Position numbers and translations under genes: made by a program
Assembly (NCBI GenBank): GCA_049597955.1
Contig: JBMYND010000014.1
Coordinates: 1-50,925, forward strand
Source: JAYPAN01 sp049597955
GTDB lineage: Bacteria; Pseudomonadota; Alphaproteobacteria; RS24
Direction: 5' to 3'
Length of the DNA: 50,925 nucleotides
The notes under the pieces: generated by a model
Told to the model about the DNA's origin: nothing
What the model saw: the letters and a program-made list of their open reading frames with translations, nothing else
Database searches by the model: none
Part shown: piece by piece, positions 1-8,029 of the stretch
Layout: each line of letters starts with the position of its first letter
Position numbering within the stretch: the stretch's first letter is position 1

Positions 1-1
1 A

Positions 2-643
2 TCTTCCATAACCTATTGGGAGCAGACGCCGTGGGACCCGCGCGTCGCCTTGGCCGGCAAATTCAGGGTGATTGCCATGGACCAGCGCAATGCCGGCAAA
101 TCGACAGCGCCGGTTGGCGACAAGGATGGCTGGCACCATTATACGGGCGACCAGCTTGCCTTGATAAATTATCTCTCAATAGAGCGTTTTCACGTGGTGG
201 GCATGTGCATTGGCGGGCCGTTTTGTTTGGGGCTGGCCGCGACCACGCCGGCGCGCATCATCTCCGCAACAATTTTTCAGACCATTGGTCTTGATAATAA
301 TCGCGATAAATTTTTCCAGATGTTTGACGCATGGGCGGCCGGTTTGAAACCCGAAATGCCGGATGTTCCCGAGCAAGATTGGGACACATTCCGCACCAAT
401 ATGTATGGCTCGGACGCGGTGTTGTTCAATGTTGACGAGGCGTTTCTCAAAAGCTGCACCACCCCGCTTTTGGTGTTTAAGGGGGATGATGACTATCACC
501 CCGCCTCCGCCTCCGAATTGATAAGGGATATTTGCCCATCGGTCGAATATGTTGAGAATTGGAAATCAGGCGCTGACAGAGAGGCGGCGATTGCTACCCA
601 TCTGCGGTTTCTTCAGCGCACTTCAGAGGCAGGCAGCGAATAA
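2..643 (+). CDS. alpha/beta hydrolase, 5'-truncated
   Basis: The frame is open from the first bases of the window, so the start lies upstream and only about 213 C-terminal residues are present. The strand after the missing N-terminus reads VIAMDQRNAGKS, a typical alpha/beta-hydrolase segment. The nucleophile elbow is GMCIGG, so the nucleophile is Cys where most family members have Ser. A likely acid region follows at LLVFKGDDDYHP, and the C-terminal ATHLRFL may hold the catalytic His. Substrate cannot be inferred. A Cys nucleophile is known in dienelactone-hydrolase-like enzymes, but the rest of this sequence does not clearly place it there. The fold is sure; the activity is not. Confidence 0.75.
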   Translation, partial: SSITYWEQTPWDPRVALAGKFRVIAMDQRNAGKSTAPVGDKDGWHHYTGDQLALINYLSIERFHVVGMCIGGPFCLGLAATTPARIISATIFQTIGLDNNRDKFFQMFDAWAAGLKPEMPDVPEQDWDTFRTNMYGSDAVLFNVDEAFLKSCTTPLLVFKGDDDYHPASASELIRDICPSVEYVENWKSGADREAAIATHLRFLQRTSEAGSE

Positions 644-676
644 TTCCCGGCCCGCTAGAAGACAGATGACCCCCTT

Positions 677-716
677 CCCCCAATCCGCCCTTGCCAATAA
701 TGCGGGCAGGGGGTTT
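677..716 (+). terminator. possible weak terminator after the hydrolase
   Basis: CCCCC (677-681) can pair with GGGGG (709-713), and GCCC (687-690) with GGGC (704-707), around a 13-nt loop. TTTAATT follows. The internal loop is asymmetric and the T-run is short, so this is only a possible terminator between the hydrolase and the amine oxidase gene. Confidence 0.25.
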
Positions 717-742
717 AATTGAGCCGAACAGGGGGAAGAAAA

Positions 743-2791
743 ATGCGTTTACTGTCCAATCTGGCTTTGCCGATAACCATTGGTTTGATTGTGGGATTTG
801 CGCTTGTGCTGGGGCAAATGGTGGAGGGCAAGCGCGCCCGCATGGCGGCCAATGCACCGACCGCCTCGCCTTGGGACGGGCTGACGGCGGATGAATATCA
901 CTTGGTGGCCAAAGCCGTGCGCGCCGCCCATGGCGATGATGTGCTGTTTGCCCGCATCAGCCTGAAACAGCCCGATAAAGCCACCGCGCTGGCCTGGACA
1001 CCGGGCGAGAAAGCCGCCCGCAGCGCCGAAGTCGCCTTTTCGCAGGGCGGCGCGTTTTACCTGACCGATGTGGATTTGCAAAATGCAACACTGGGCGCGC
1101 GCCTTACGCTGCGCGAGGGCCAGCCCATGTTTTCAGGGTCGGGCGAGTTGACACCAATGGTGATGGGCCTGTCGGAAAACCCGCAAGTGCTGGCTGCTTT
1201 GGCCAAGCGCGGGCTGGAAAAAGGCGAGGCTTTGTGCCTGCCGCGCACGGTCGGGCGGTTTTTTGCCGACAGGGCCAATATTGAGACCAATCGGATTATG
1301 CGGCTGGACTGTTTCAACATTGCCGGAAGCGGCGCTTTGGGCGTTTTGCCGAGCAGCAATATATTTGCCCGTCCGGTGGAAGGGCTGAGCATTCTTTATG
1401 ACGCGACGCAAGATGCGATTGTCGAAATCATCGACAGCTATGAAGGCCGCACCGCGCCGCCGCATGATATTGACCCGGCTGAATATCATGCCGGGGCCAT
1501 AAAAACCCGCTCGGCGCTCAATCCGGTAGCGATAACGCGCCCGCAAGGGGTGAATTTCACCATGACCGGCAGCCGCATTGACTGGCAGGGTTGGCAGTTC
1601 CATCTGCGCTTTGACCCGCGTCAGGGAACCGTGCTGAACCGTGTTGGTCATCGCACCCCAATGGGCTTCCGCTCGGTCGCTTATGAGATTGCCATGTCGG
1701 AAATGTTTGTGCCTTATCACGATAATGACCCGCATTGGTTTTACCGCGCCTATTTTGATATGGGCGAATATGGCTTCGGCAATATGGCCACGCAATTGCA
1801 GCAAGCCGATTGCCCCAATGGTGCGGTTTTTCATCATGTGACATTGCATTTGCCCGATGGCACGCCCTATCAGGCTGACAATCGCATCTGCATTTTCGAG
1901 CATGACCCCGGTCATCCGGCTTGGCGGCACCATGAGTCGCTGCTTGATGGCGTGCCGGGCATGCAACCGCACCAGTCGCGCATCGCGACCGAGCTGGTCG
2001 TGCGCATGGTCTCGACGATTGGCAATTATGATTATTTTCAAGATTATGTGTTCGGGCAGGATGGTCGCTTGCGCATCAGGCTGATTTCCACCGGCGTTGA
2101 TGCGGTCAAGGCGGTTATCTCGGAGACGATGGACGCGCCCGGTGCGGTGGCCGATACGGCGACCGGCACGCTTATTGCGCCGCACCGCGTCGGCATTAAT
2201 CATGACCATTATTTCAATTATCGGATAGATATGGATGTTGACGGCACGCGCAATGATTTCAGCCGTCTGTTGCTGCGCGCTGTGCGGCAGGAAGAGACCG
2301 CGCCGCGCAGCGGTATTTGGGCAGTATTGCCGCAACGGGTGACCAATGAGCAGCAAGCGCAAACGCAAATGCGGCCGGAGCGCCCGGCCTTGCTGATGTT
2401 TAACAGCACGGCGCGCAAAAACGCGATGGGCTATGCAACGGGTTATCAACTCATTATGCCCAATATCCGCCCGCTTGTGCGCCTGAGCGATGAAACATTC
2501 AAGCGTGCGCTGTTTTTGCAAAATAATTTATGGGTCACCCGCTTCAAGCGCGATGAGATTTTCGCTGCCGGTGTGGCGGTCAACCAGTCAGCACCGGCGC
2601 TCGGTCTGCCGCAATATATTGCCGATAATGAGCAAATCGAACAAGCCGATTTGGTCGGCTGGGCGACAATTGGTTTTCACCATGTGCCAATGGCTGAAGA
2701 TTGGCCGGTCATGCCCGCCAAGATTGACGAAATCATCCTGAAGCCGCGCAATTTCTTCGACCGCAATCCGGCGATTGACCTGCCGCAATAG
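743..2791 (+). CDS. copper amine oxidase (primary-amine oxidase), N-terminally anchored
   Basis: Oxidatively deaminates primary amines to aldehyde, ammonia and hydrogen peroxide, using copper and a topaquinone cofactor made from a Tyr. All hallmarks are visible (682 aa from this start). The topaquinone Tyr is residue 429 in TIGNYDYF. The catalytic Asp is residue 339 in YFDMGEYG. Copper ligands are His487 and His489 in NHDHYF plus the GFHH pair at 646-647, followed by the family-typical AEDWPVMP. The start is ATG 743 because GGGGGAAG lies just upstream at 731-738; a TTG at 719 is possible but less likely. Residues 7-29 form one hydrophobic helix, so the enzyme is probably a periplasmic protein on a membrane anchor or uncleaved signal. 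Neighbours do not name the amine. Confidence 0.93.
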   Translation: MRLLSNLALPITIGLIVGFALVLGQMVEGKRARMAANAPTASPWDGLTADEYHLVAKAVRAAHGDDVLFARISLKQPDKATALAWTPGEKAARSAEVAFSQGGAFYLTDVDLQNATLGARLTLREGQPMFSGSGELTPMVMGLSENPQVLAALAKRGLEKGEALCLPRTVGRFFADRANIETNRIMRLDCFNIAGSGALGVLPSSNIFARPVEGLSILYDATQDAIVEIIDSYEGRTAPPHDIDPAEYHAGAIKTRSALNPVAITRPQGVNFTMTGSRIDWQGWQFHLRFDPRQGTVLNRVGHRTPMGFRSVAYEIAMSEMFVPYHDNDPHWFYRAYFDMGEYGFGNMATQLQQADCPNGAVFHHVTLHLPDGTPYQADNRICIFEHDPGHPAWRHHESLLDGVPGMQPHQSRIATELVVRMVSTIGNYDYFQDYVFGQDGRLRIRLISTGVDAVKAVISETMDAPGAVADTATGTLIAPHRVGINHDHYFNYRIDMDVDGTRNDFSRLLLRAVRQEETAPRSGIWAVLPQRVTNEQQAQTQMRPERPALLMFNSTARKNAMGYATGYQLIMPNIRPLVRLSDETFKRALFLQNNLWVTRFKRDEIFAAGVAVNQSAPALGLPQYIADNEQIEQADLVGWATIGFHHVPMAEDWPVMPAKIDEIILKPRNFFDRNPAIDLPQ

Positions 2792-2812
2792 GCATAGGCT
2801 GTGCCGGGCGGT

Positions 2813-3595
2813 TTACGCCTCGCCGGTCAGCTTGCAATGCAGGCGATTCATGCCGCTTATCCAGCGGTCATAATCATCGGTTTTGCGTTTCATATACACA
2901 GAGACCTCGCCATGCGGCAAAATCAGAAAGCTTTCCGCTTCAATGCCCTGCACCACGCAATCGGCGACGTCATCAGCCTCCATCATGCCGTCAACAGCAG
3001 CGGCGCGCACACCGTCATTGCCTTCCACATTGGCGGTCATGGCGGTGCGGACAGCTTGCGGGCAAAGCATGGACACTTTAATGCCCTTATGGGCATAGGT
3101 CAGCGCCAGCCATTCGCCAAAACCGACCGCTGCATGTTTGGTCACACCATAAGCCGCCCCGCCAATCTGGTTAAGCAGGCCGGCCGCCGAAGCGGTGTTG
3201 AGAAAATAGCCGCCGCCGCGCGCAATCATGCGCGGCACCAAATGACGCGCCGCATAGACATGCGACATGACATTGACATCCCAGCAATTTTGCCAGTCTT
3301 GCAAAGGCGATTGCTCATCGGCCCCGCCGCCAATACCAGCATTTGAGCAGAATAAGTCAATCGGGCCATGGGCGGCTTCCGTGTCTTCAATCACACGGGC
3401 AATATCGTCTTCAACCGAGACATTGGCGGTCATCGCCGTGCAGCCATATTGTGCCGCCGTTTCGGCAACATTATCGGCATTTATGTCCGCTGCAACAATA
3501 TGCGCCGCACCGGCGTCGGTGAACTTGTCAACCAGCGCGCGGCCAATGCCACTGCCCGCCCCGGTAACCACAATTATCTTGTCCTTAATCTGCAT
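2813..3595 (-). CDS. SDR family NAD(P)-dependent oxidoreductase
   Basis: Classical short-chain dehydrogenase of 260 aa. The nucleotide-binding motif TGAGSGIG is at residues 11-18, the NAG motif at about 85-87, and the catalytic Ser136, Tyr149 and Lys153 sit in LNTASAAG and YGVTK. Asp37 at the end of beta-2 (VAADIN) suggests preference for NAD over NADP. The gene converges on the amine oxidase gene with a 21-nt gap. Its promoter side faces the gene at 3849. Reduction or oxidation of an alcohol/ketone is certain as a class; the substrate is unknown. Confidence 0.92.
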   Translation of the reverse strand: MQIKDKIIVVTGAGSGIGRALVDKFTDAGAAHIVAADINADNVAETAAQYGCTAMTANVSVEDDIARVIEDTEAAHGPIDLFCSNAGIGGGADEQSPLQDWQNCWDVNVMSHVYAARHLVPRMIARGGGYFLNTASAAGLLNQIGGAAYGVTKHAAVGFGEWLALTYAHKGIKVSMLCPQAVRTAMTANVEGNDGVRAAAVDGMMEADDVADCVVQGIEAESFLILPHGEVSVYMKRKTDDYDRWISGMNRLHCKLTGEA

Positions 3596-3738
3596 AATGC
3601 TCTCCCCTTACGTCTTGCCAGAAGCCAGTGTGCGGCTTTATCGGGCGGAAAGCAATTTCAACATTGAAAAATGCGCCATCCAAGGCGAAAAAATGAGCTG
3701 TTTGGGCCTGTCGCGTCAGATTTTCCTTGTCATTGGCG

Positions 3739-3760
3739 TATAATAAAGCTGCTATAGCAG
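3739..3760 (+). promoter_or_regulatory. -10 box followed by a perfect 12-bp palindrome
   Basis: TATAAT (3739-3744) is a perfect -10 hexamer, though no convincing -35 lies at the right distance. Four bases later comes CTGCTATAGCAG (3749-3760), a perfect palindrome at the expected transcription start. It is placed to act as an operator for the membrane/coiled-coil gene downstream. The assignment is inference. Confidence 0.35.
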
Positions 3761-3848
3761 AAAGTCTGTTGGTATTTGTTGCGGAGTTGGTGTCATTAGC
3801 GTTTCTGAAAATCCTGACAGTGTCTCACCGGCAAAAAGCCTCGTCGCG

Positions 3849-6200
3849 TTGGATTTGCAAATCCCCGAGCGCGGTCTGGGGCGCACGATTTATGTCGTCG
3901 CTTGGGTGGTAGAAATTGCTGCCGCCATTGTCGGCCTGTTTATTGCCATGTCGCTGGGCTTTGCCGTATTTAACGACATTCCGGTCACTGAGCGCGATTT
4001 GGGGGCTTATACGCGTGCGGTTATTGGCGCCTTGCCCTTTGTGGTGATAGCCATTTTGGAGCCGACAAAGATTTTGCTGGCGTCGGGTTTTTACAGCGCG
4101 CGGCGGCAGGCCAAATCGGGTTTGGCCTTGCTGTTTCTTATCGCTTTGGGCGCGCTGACTTTTGTGACTTTCGAGACCATGTTCAATGCGCTGATTCAGC
4201 AAAACTCCAATATCACGCTGGAATCGCGGCGGCTGGTCAATGAGAAATTTGAAGTGGCCGACCGGTTGGATCGGGTGCGCGCGACGATTACCGAAAATCG
4301 GGCCGAAACCCCGCAATTGATTCAAGAGCGTTTCACCAAGGTTTTGAGTGATTTGGAAACCGAGCGCCAATCGCGCATTGGCGAGGCCAGTCGCGAGCAA
4401 AAAATATTGCTTGATACAATAAATGCCCAGCTTGGCGCGCTGGAAGCGCAAATCACCACCGCCACCGACACGCCCTTGCGTGACCAGCTTCGCCAGCTCG
4501 ATGTTGAAATTGACCGGCAGGCGCGTCGGCAGGAGGCCGATATTGCCCGCACTGAGCGCAATTATGAGGCAGCGCGCAGTGTCAATCAGGCTGCGCTTGA
4601 CAAAATCGCCAATGCCCGCAATGCGCAATTGGCCAATGTGGACAATATATTTTTCGGGCGCGGTGAGTTGATTGCGTCTATCAGCAATGAAGCGCGCGAG
4701 CAGGCGCGTATTTACGAGCAGGCAATAGAAGATGCCAAGGCGACGCGCGAAACCCGTCTCGACGAAATTGACAAAACCTATATGCGGCGCATTGAAGCTT
4801 TGCAGGCCGAAAAACGTGGGCTGCGCGACCGGCTGCAATCGAGCAATCTTGGCTTGTTACAGGTGAAAAACAGCGAAATCCAGCGCCAGCAAAATGCATT
4901 GGCCGCCGCCAAGCGTGATTTCACGGCGCGCCTGCGCAACATTAATAATGAGATTGACCGGCAAGTGGCGGAAGTCAATGCGCAGAAAAAACAGTCCCTT
5001 TCGGTCTCCACCCGCCTGTCGGGCGAATTGACGGCGCTGCGCAATGCCGAGGATGGTCTGGTTGATGATTATAATAATGTGCGCCAGCGTTATCGGGAAA
5101 AAATCGAGCAAGTGCAGGTCTATCAGCTGGCCTCGCTGATTTGTGGCACTTTAACGCAATGGTGTTTTGAAGACGGGCTGGATGCGGTAAGCGCAGCGGA
5201 TGAAAATGTGTCGGTCTATAGTGCCGGATTTGACGTGGCCGATATTCCCGAAGACAAGGTGCGCTTTGTGGCGACTGTGTGGTTTGGCACAACCGCATTT
5301 ATCATTGCGACAATGGGGACATTTCTGGCCTATGTGTCTTTTGCGCTGTCAGATGACGGGCAACGCCGTCGCCGCCCCGAAGGCCGAATGCAACGCTCAT
5401 TGTCCATTTTGTTCCTGCGCGCCGCCTTTGTGCTGAAAGTATTGGCGATTAGCGTCTTGTCGATTATTGACCGTCTCGGTGAAATGGTGCTGATGCTGTT
5501 GCGGGCAGTCATTTATCTCAGCCGGTTTATTATCGAATCGATAATCGACTTTGCCGGCGTGCTGATAGACAGCTTGCGGATTTTCATTCTTGTTTTAAGT
5601 CGTGCCGTGCATTTGTTCTTTGTCGGCCTGCGCCAGCGTATTCGGCGCAGCTCTGACAATATGGCATTTGATGAGGCGCTGGCCGCGTCGCCAATGACTG
5701 CGCCCAAGGACAAAAAGGCCGACAAGGCCGAAAAAGCAGAGCTTGCGGAAGAGATGCCGCAAATGGCGGCCAAGACCGAGGAGGCACCTGCCAAAACAAA
5801 AAGCGAGGTGGCGCTTGACGAAGCGGTTGGTGAACAGCAGCAAGCATCGGCGAGTGCCGCAGGCCATCCGCCGCATATCCGCATGCGGCAACGCTGGCAG
5901 GCGATTATGGCCTCGGCTATGGCGGCTTCTGACTCGGTAACGGCCAGTGTTAAATCAATGGCCAAGCTGGACGGGTTTCACGCCTTCATGCGCCGACGGC
6001 AGAATGAATTGGCTGCCCTGACCCGGCGTCCGCAATTTGACGCGGCGATTGAGACAGAAGACAGCACAATTATTGCGCGCGATGAAACGCCGGATGCGGC
6101 CCCGTCTTTCCTTGAGCAAATTGCCGGCGGCGATGATAAAAACGCCACTTCCGGCAAGGCCAAAAAGCCCCGCCAAAGCACTAAATGGTATGACAAATAG
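3849..6200 (+). CDS. large multi-TM coiled-coil membrane protein, unknown function
   Basis: Not recognised. From TTG 3849 it is 783 aa. Three hydrophobic helices (about residues 13-40, 56-78, 90-115) precede a long charged, heptad-like coiled coil (about 120-440). A Cys pair follows (ICGTLTQWCF), then a fourth helix (about 477-500), a hydrophobic/amphipathic stretch to about 590, and a hydrophilic Lys/Ala/Glu-rich tail to the end. The frame is open upstream to 3747. TTG 3849 has no visible Shine-Dalgarno, whereas ATT 3795 (ISVSENPDSV) lies 8 nt after a GGAG, so the true start may be a rare ATT codon and the protein 18 residues longer. It is transcribed alone, converging on the acyl-CoA ligase gene. 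A structural or mechanosensing envelope role is possible but unsupported. Confidence 0.8.
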   Translation: MDLQIPERGLGRTIYVVAWVVEIAAAIVGLFIAMSLGFAVFNDIPVTERDLGAYTRAVIGALPFVVIAILEPTKILLASGFYSARRQAKSGLALLFLIALGALTFVTFETMFNALIQQNSNITLESRRLVNEKFEVADRLDRVRATITENRAETPQLIQERFTKVLSDLETERQSRIGEASREQKILLDTINAQLGALEAQITTATDTPLRDQLRQLDVEIDRQARRQEADIARTERNYEAARSVNQAALDKIANARNAQLANVDNIFFGRGELIASISNEAREQARIYEQAIEDAKATRETRLDEIDKTYMRRIEALQAEKRGLRDRLQSSNLGLLQVKNSEIQRQQNALAAAKRDFTARLRNINNEIDRQVAEVNAQKKQSLSVSTRLSGELTALRNAEDGLVDDYNNVRQRYREKIEQVQVYQLASLICGTLTQWCFEDGLDAVSAADENVSVYSAGFDVADIPEDKVRFVATVWFGTTAFIIATMGTFLAYVSFALSDDGQRRRRPEGRMQRSLSILFLRAAFVLKVLAISVLSIIDRLGEMVLMLLRAVIYLSRFIIESIIDFAGVLIDSLRIFILVLSRAVHLFFVGLRQRIRRSSDNMAFDEALAASPMTAPKDKKADKAEKAELAEEMPQMAAKTEEAPAKTKSEVALDEAVGEQQQASASAAGHPPHIRMRQRWQAIMASAMAASDSVTASVKSMAKLDGFHAFMRRRQNELAALTRRPQFDAAIETEDSTIIARDETPDAAPSFLEQIAGGDDKNATSGKAKKPRQSTKWYDK

Positions 6201-6215
6201 CCTTATGGCTGCATG

Positions 6216-7898
6216 TTACTTGCCGAGCCGGTCAATCGCAGCGGCGCGCAATTCGCGTTTGAGAATTTTGCCCGATGCGGTGCGCGGCAAGGGTTCCGTT
6301 TCGACCTGCAAATAGCGCGGCACTTCAAAATGCGCCAAACGCCCGCGCAAAAACCCGTCCAGCGCGTCGCGGTCAATCTCATTTTCGCAAAATATCGTTG
6401 CGCCGACTTCTTCGCCGAGCCGGTCATCCGGCACGCCATAGACGCTGGCTTCAACAATATCGGGATATTCCAGCAAAGCCGCTTCCACCGCGCCGCAGCC
6501 GATATTTTCGCCGCCGCGAATAACCAAATCCTTAATCCGGTCAACAATAAACACAAAGCCGTCTTCGTCGAGATAGGCGACATCGCCCGTGCGCAGCCAA
6601 TTACCGTCAAATGTTTCGGCATTGGCGTCGGGGCGGTTCCAATAGCCGCGAATAATCGAGCCGCCGCATATTTGCAATTCGCCGCGTTCACCGGCGGGCA
6701 GCACATGGCCATTTTCATCAACAATGCGAATATCCAGCACAGCCGAAACGCGGCCTGAACTGGCCGGGCGTTCGAGATAATCTTCGCCGATAATGGCCGT
6801 GCCAATCGCATTGGTCTCAGTCATGCCCCAACCGGTATTGGGCCGTGAATCAATATCGCTTTTAATGCGGGCCACTTGCTCTGGCGCGCGCGGGGCGCCG
6901 CCGCCACCGACCACTTGCAGCGAGGAGATATTGCAGTCATTTTCCACCGCATAATCGGCCAAATCGCCGGTCATGGCGGCAGGTGCTACAAATTGCGTGA
7001 TTTGCTCGGTCTCAATCAGCCGCACCGCCTCGGCGACATCCCATTTATACATGGACACGCAACGGCGTTGCGCGCGATAGGATGACAGAAACACCGCATG
7101 CGAACCGGTCACATGAAACAGCGGCACACCAAGCAGCGTTGCCGCCTGCCGGTCTTGTGTCGGCAGGCTGACCAGCCCATTGCCAAGCGCGGCCTGTAAA
7201 TCAAGCTCCCAGGAAAGCAAAGCGTTCAGCACATTGCGGTGGCACGATATGGCCCCTTTCGGGTGACCTGTCGAGCCGGATGTGTATAGCATCAGCGCGT
7301 CATCATTCGGGTGCATATCGACCGGCGGCATTGTGTCTTTGTCAATTTTTGCCATCAGGCTTTGCCAATGGCTGGTTTTTGCCGCCAGCGCATCGGGGAT
7401 TTTATCACTGCGCACGGCAATAATATGCATGGCATCGGGCAGCCCGTCATGCGGCATGCGATTGACGCGCTCTTGGTCAATGACCAGCACTTTCGGTGTC
7501 GCATCGCCCAGCGCATGGGCAATATCATCGCTTTGCCACAGCGCGTTCAAGGCGCAGGCAATTGCCCCGATTGATGTTGCGGCCATGAAGGAAATCACCC
7601 ATTCGGGATAATTGCGCATGGAAATGGCCACGCGGTCGCCTTTTTGCACGCCATAGTCATTGACCATAATATGCGCCAGCGTGCAGGCATGTTGCCAGCA
7701 TTGCTCAAAAGTCAGGCGTTCGTCGAGATAGACAAAAAACTCGGCATCGCTGCGTGCTTCCTCAAACAGGGCGCGCAATGTGGCCGGGGCATTTTTGAAA
7801 CTGCGGCATGGGCGGCCGAAAATCTCTACTTCTTCCATTTCATAGGGCGCACCCGGCGCGGTCAACAAAGCAAATTGTGATTTGATATCCGATGCCAT
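6216..7898 (-). CDS. acyl-CoA synthetase (AMP-forming, class I adenylate-forming)
   Basis: Activates a carboxylic acid, probably a fatty acid, to acyl-CoA through an acyl-adenylate. It is 560 aa from ATG 7898, chosen because GGGAGG lies 4-5 nt upstream. Visible motifs: the P-loop-like YTSGSTGHPKGA near residue 210, GWGMTETNA (adenylate-binding A5 region), WLRTGDVAYLDEDGF (A7), and the C-terminal PRTASGKILKREL, whose Lys catalyses adenylation. The C-terminal swivelling domain is complete. The stop is 15 nt from the convergent membrane-protein gene. Chain length is not deducible; long- or medium-chain fatty or aromatic acids are all possible. Confidence 0.92.
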   Translation of the reverse strand: MASDIKSQFALLTAPGAPYEMEEVEIFGRPCRSFKNAPATLRALFEEARSDAEFFVYLDERLTFEQCWQHACTLAHIMVNDYGVQKGDRVAISMRNYPEWVISFMAATSIGAIACALNALWQSDDIAHALGDATPKVLVIDQERVNRMPHDGLPDAMHIIAVRSDKIPDALAAKTSHWQSLMAKIDKDTMPPVDMHPNDDALMLYTSGSTGHPKGAISCHRNVLNALLSWELDLQAALGNGLVSLPTQDRQAATLLGVPLFHVTGSHAVFLSSYRAQRRCVSMYKWDVAEAVRLIETEQITQFVAPAAMTGDLADYAVENDCNISSLQVVGGGGAPRAPEQVARIKSDIDSRPNTGWGMTETNAIGTAIIGEDYLERPASSGRVSAVLDIRIVDENGHVLPAGERGELQICGGSIIRGYWNRPDANAETFDGNWLRTGDVAYLDEDGFVFIVDRIKDLVIRGGENIGCGAVEAALLEYPDIVEASVYGVPDDRLGEEVGATIFCENEIDRDALDGFLRGRLAHFEVPRYLQVETEPLPRTASGKILKRELRAAAIDRLGK

Positions 7899-8029
7899 AA
7901 AACCTCCCAAACATCATGACCCGAAGCAGGAGAAACGGTAGCTTGTCGCGGGCGTCCAAACAAGCCCCCATGGGGCCAAAGGCGCGCAATTTTCTTGGCC
8001 TGAACAGCGCAAGCGCCTAGATTGACGCC

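Noticed and set aside
1133..2521. 462-codon open frame on the reverse strand inside the amine oxidase gene
   Set aside because: Lies wholly antisense to a gene with all copper amine oxidase motifs; composition is that of a codon-biased shadow, with no recognisable domain.
7966..7975. CCCCATGGGG palindrome between acyl-CoA ligase and uup
   Set aside because: Short, single, and close to chance in GC-rich DNA; no box-like elements at useful spacing.
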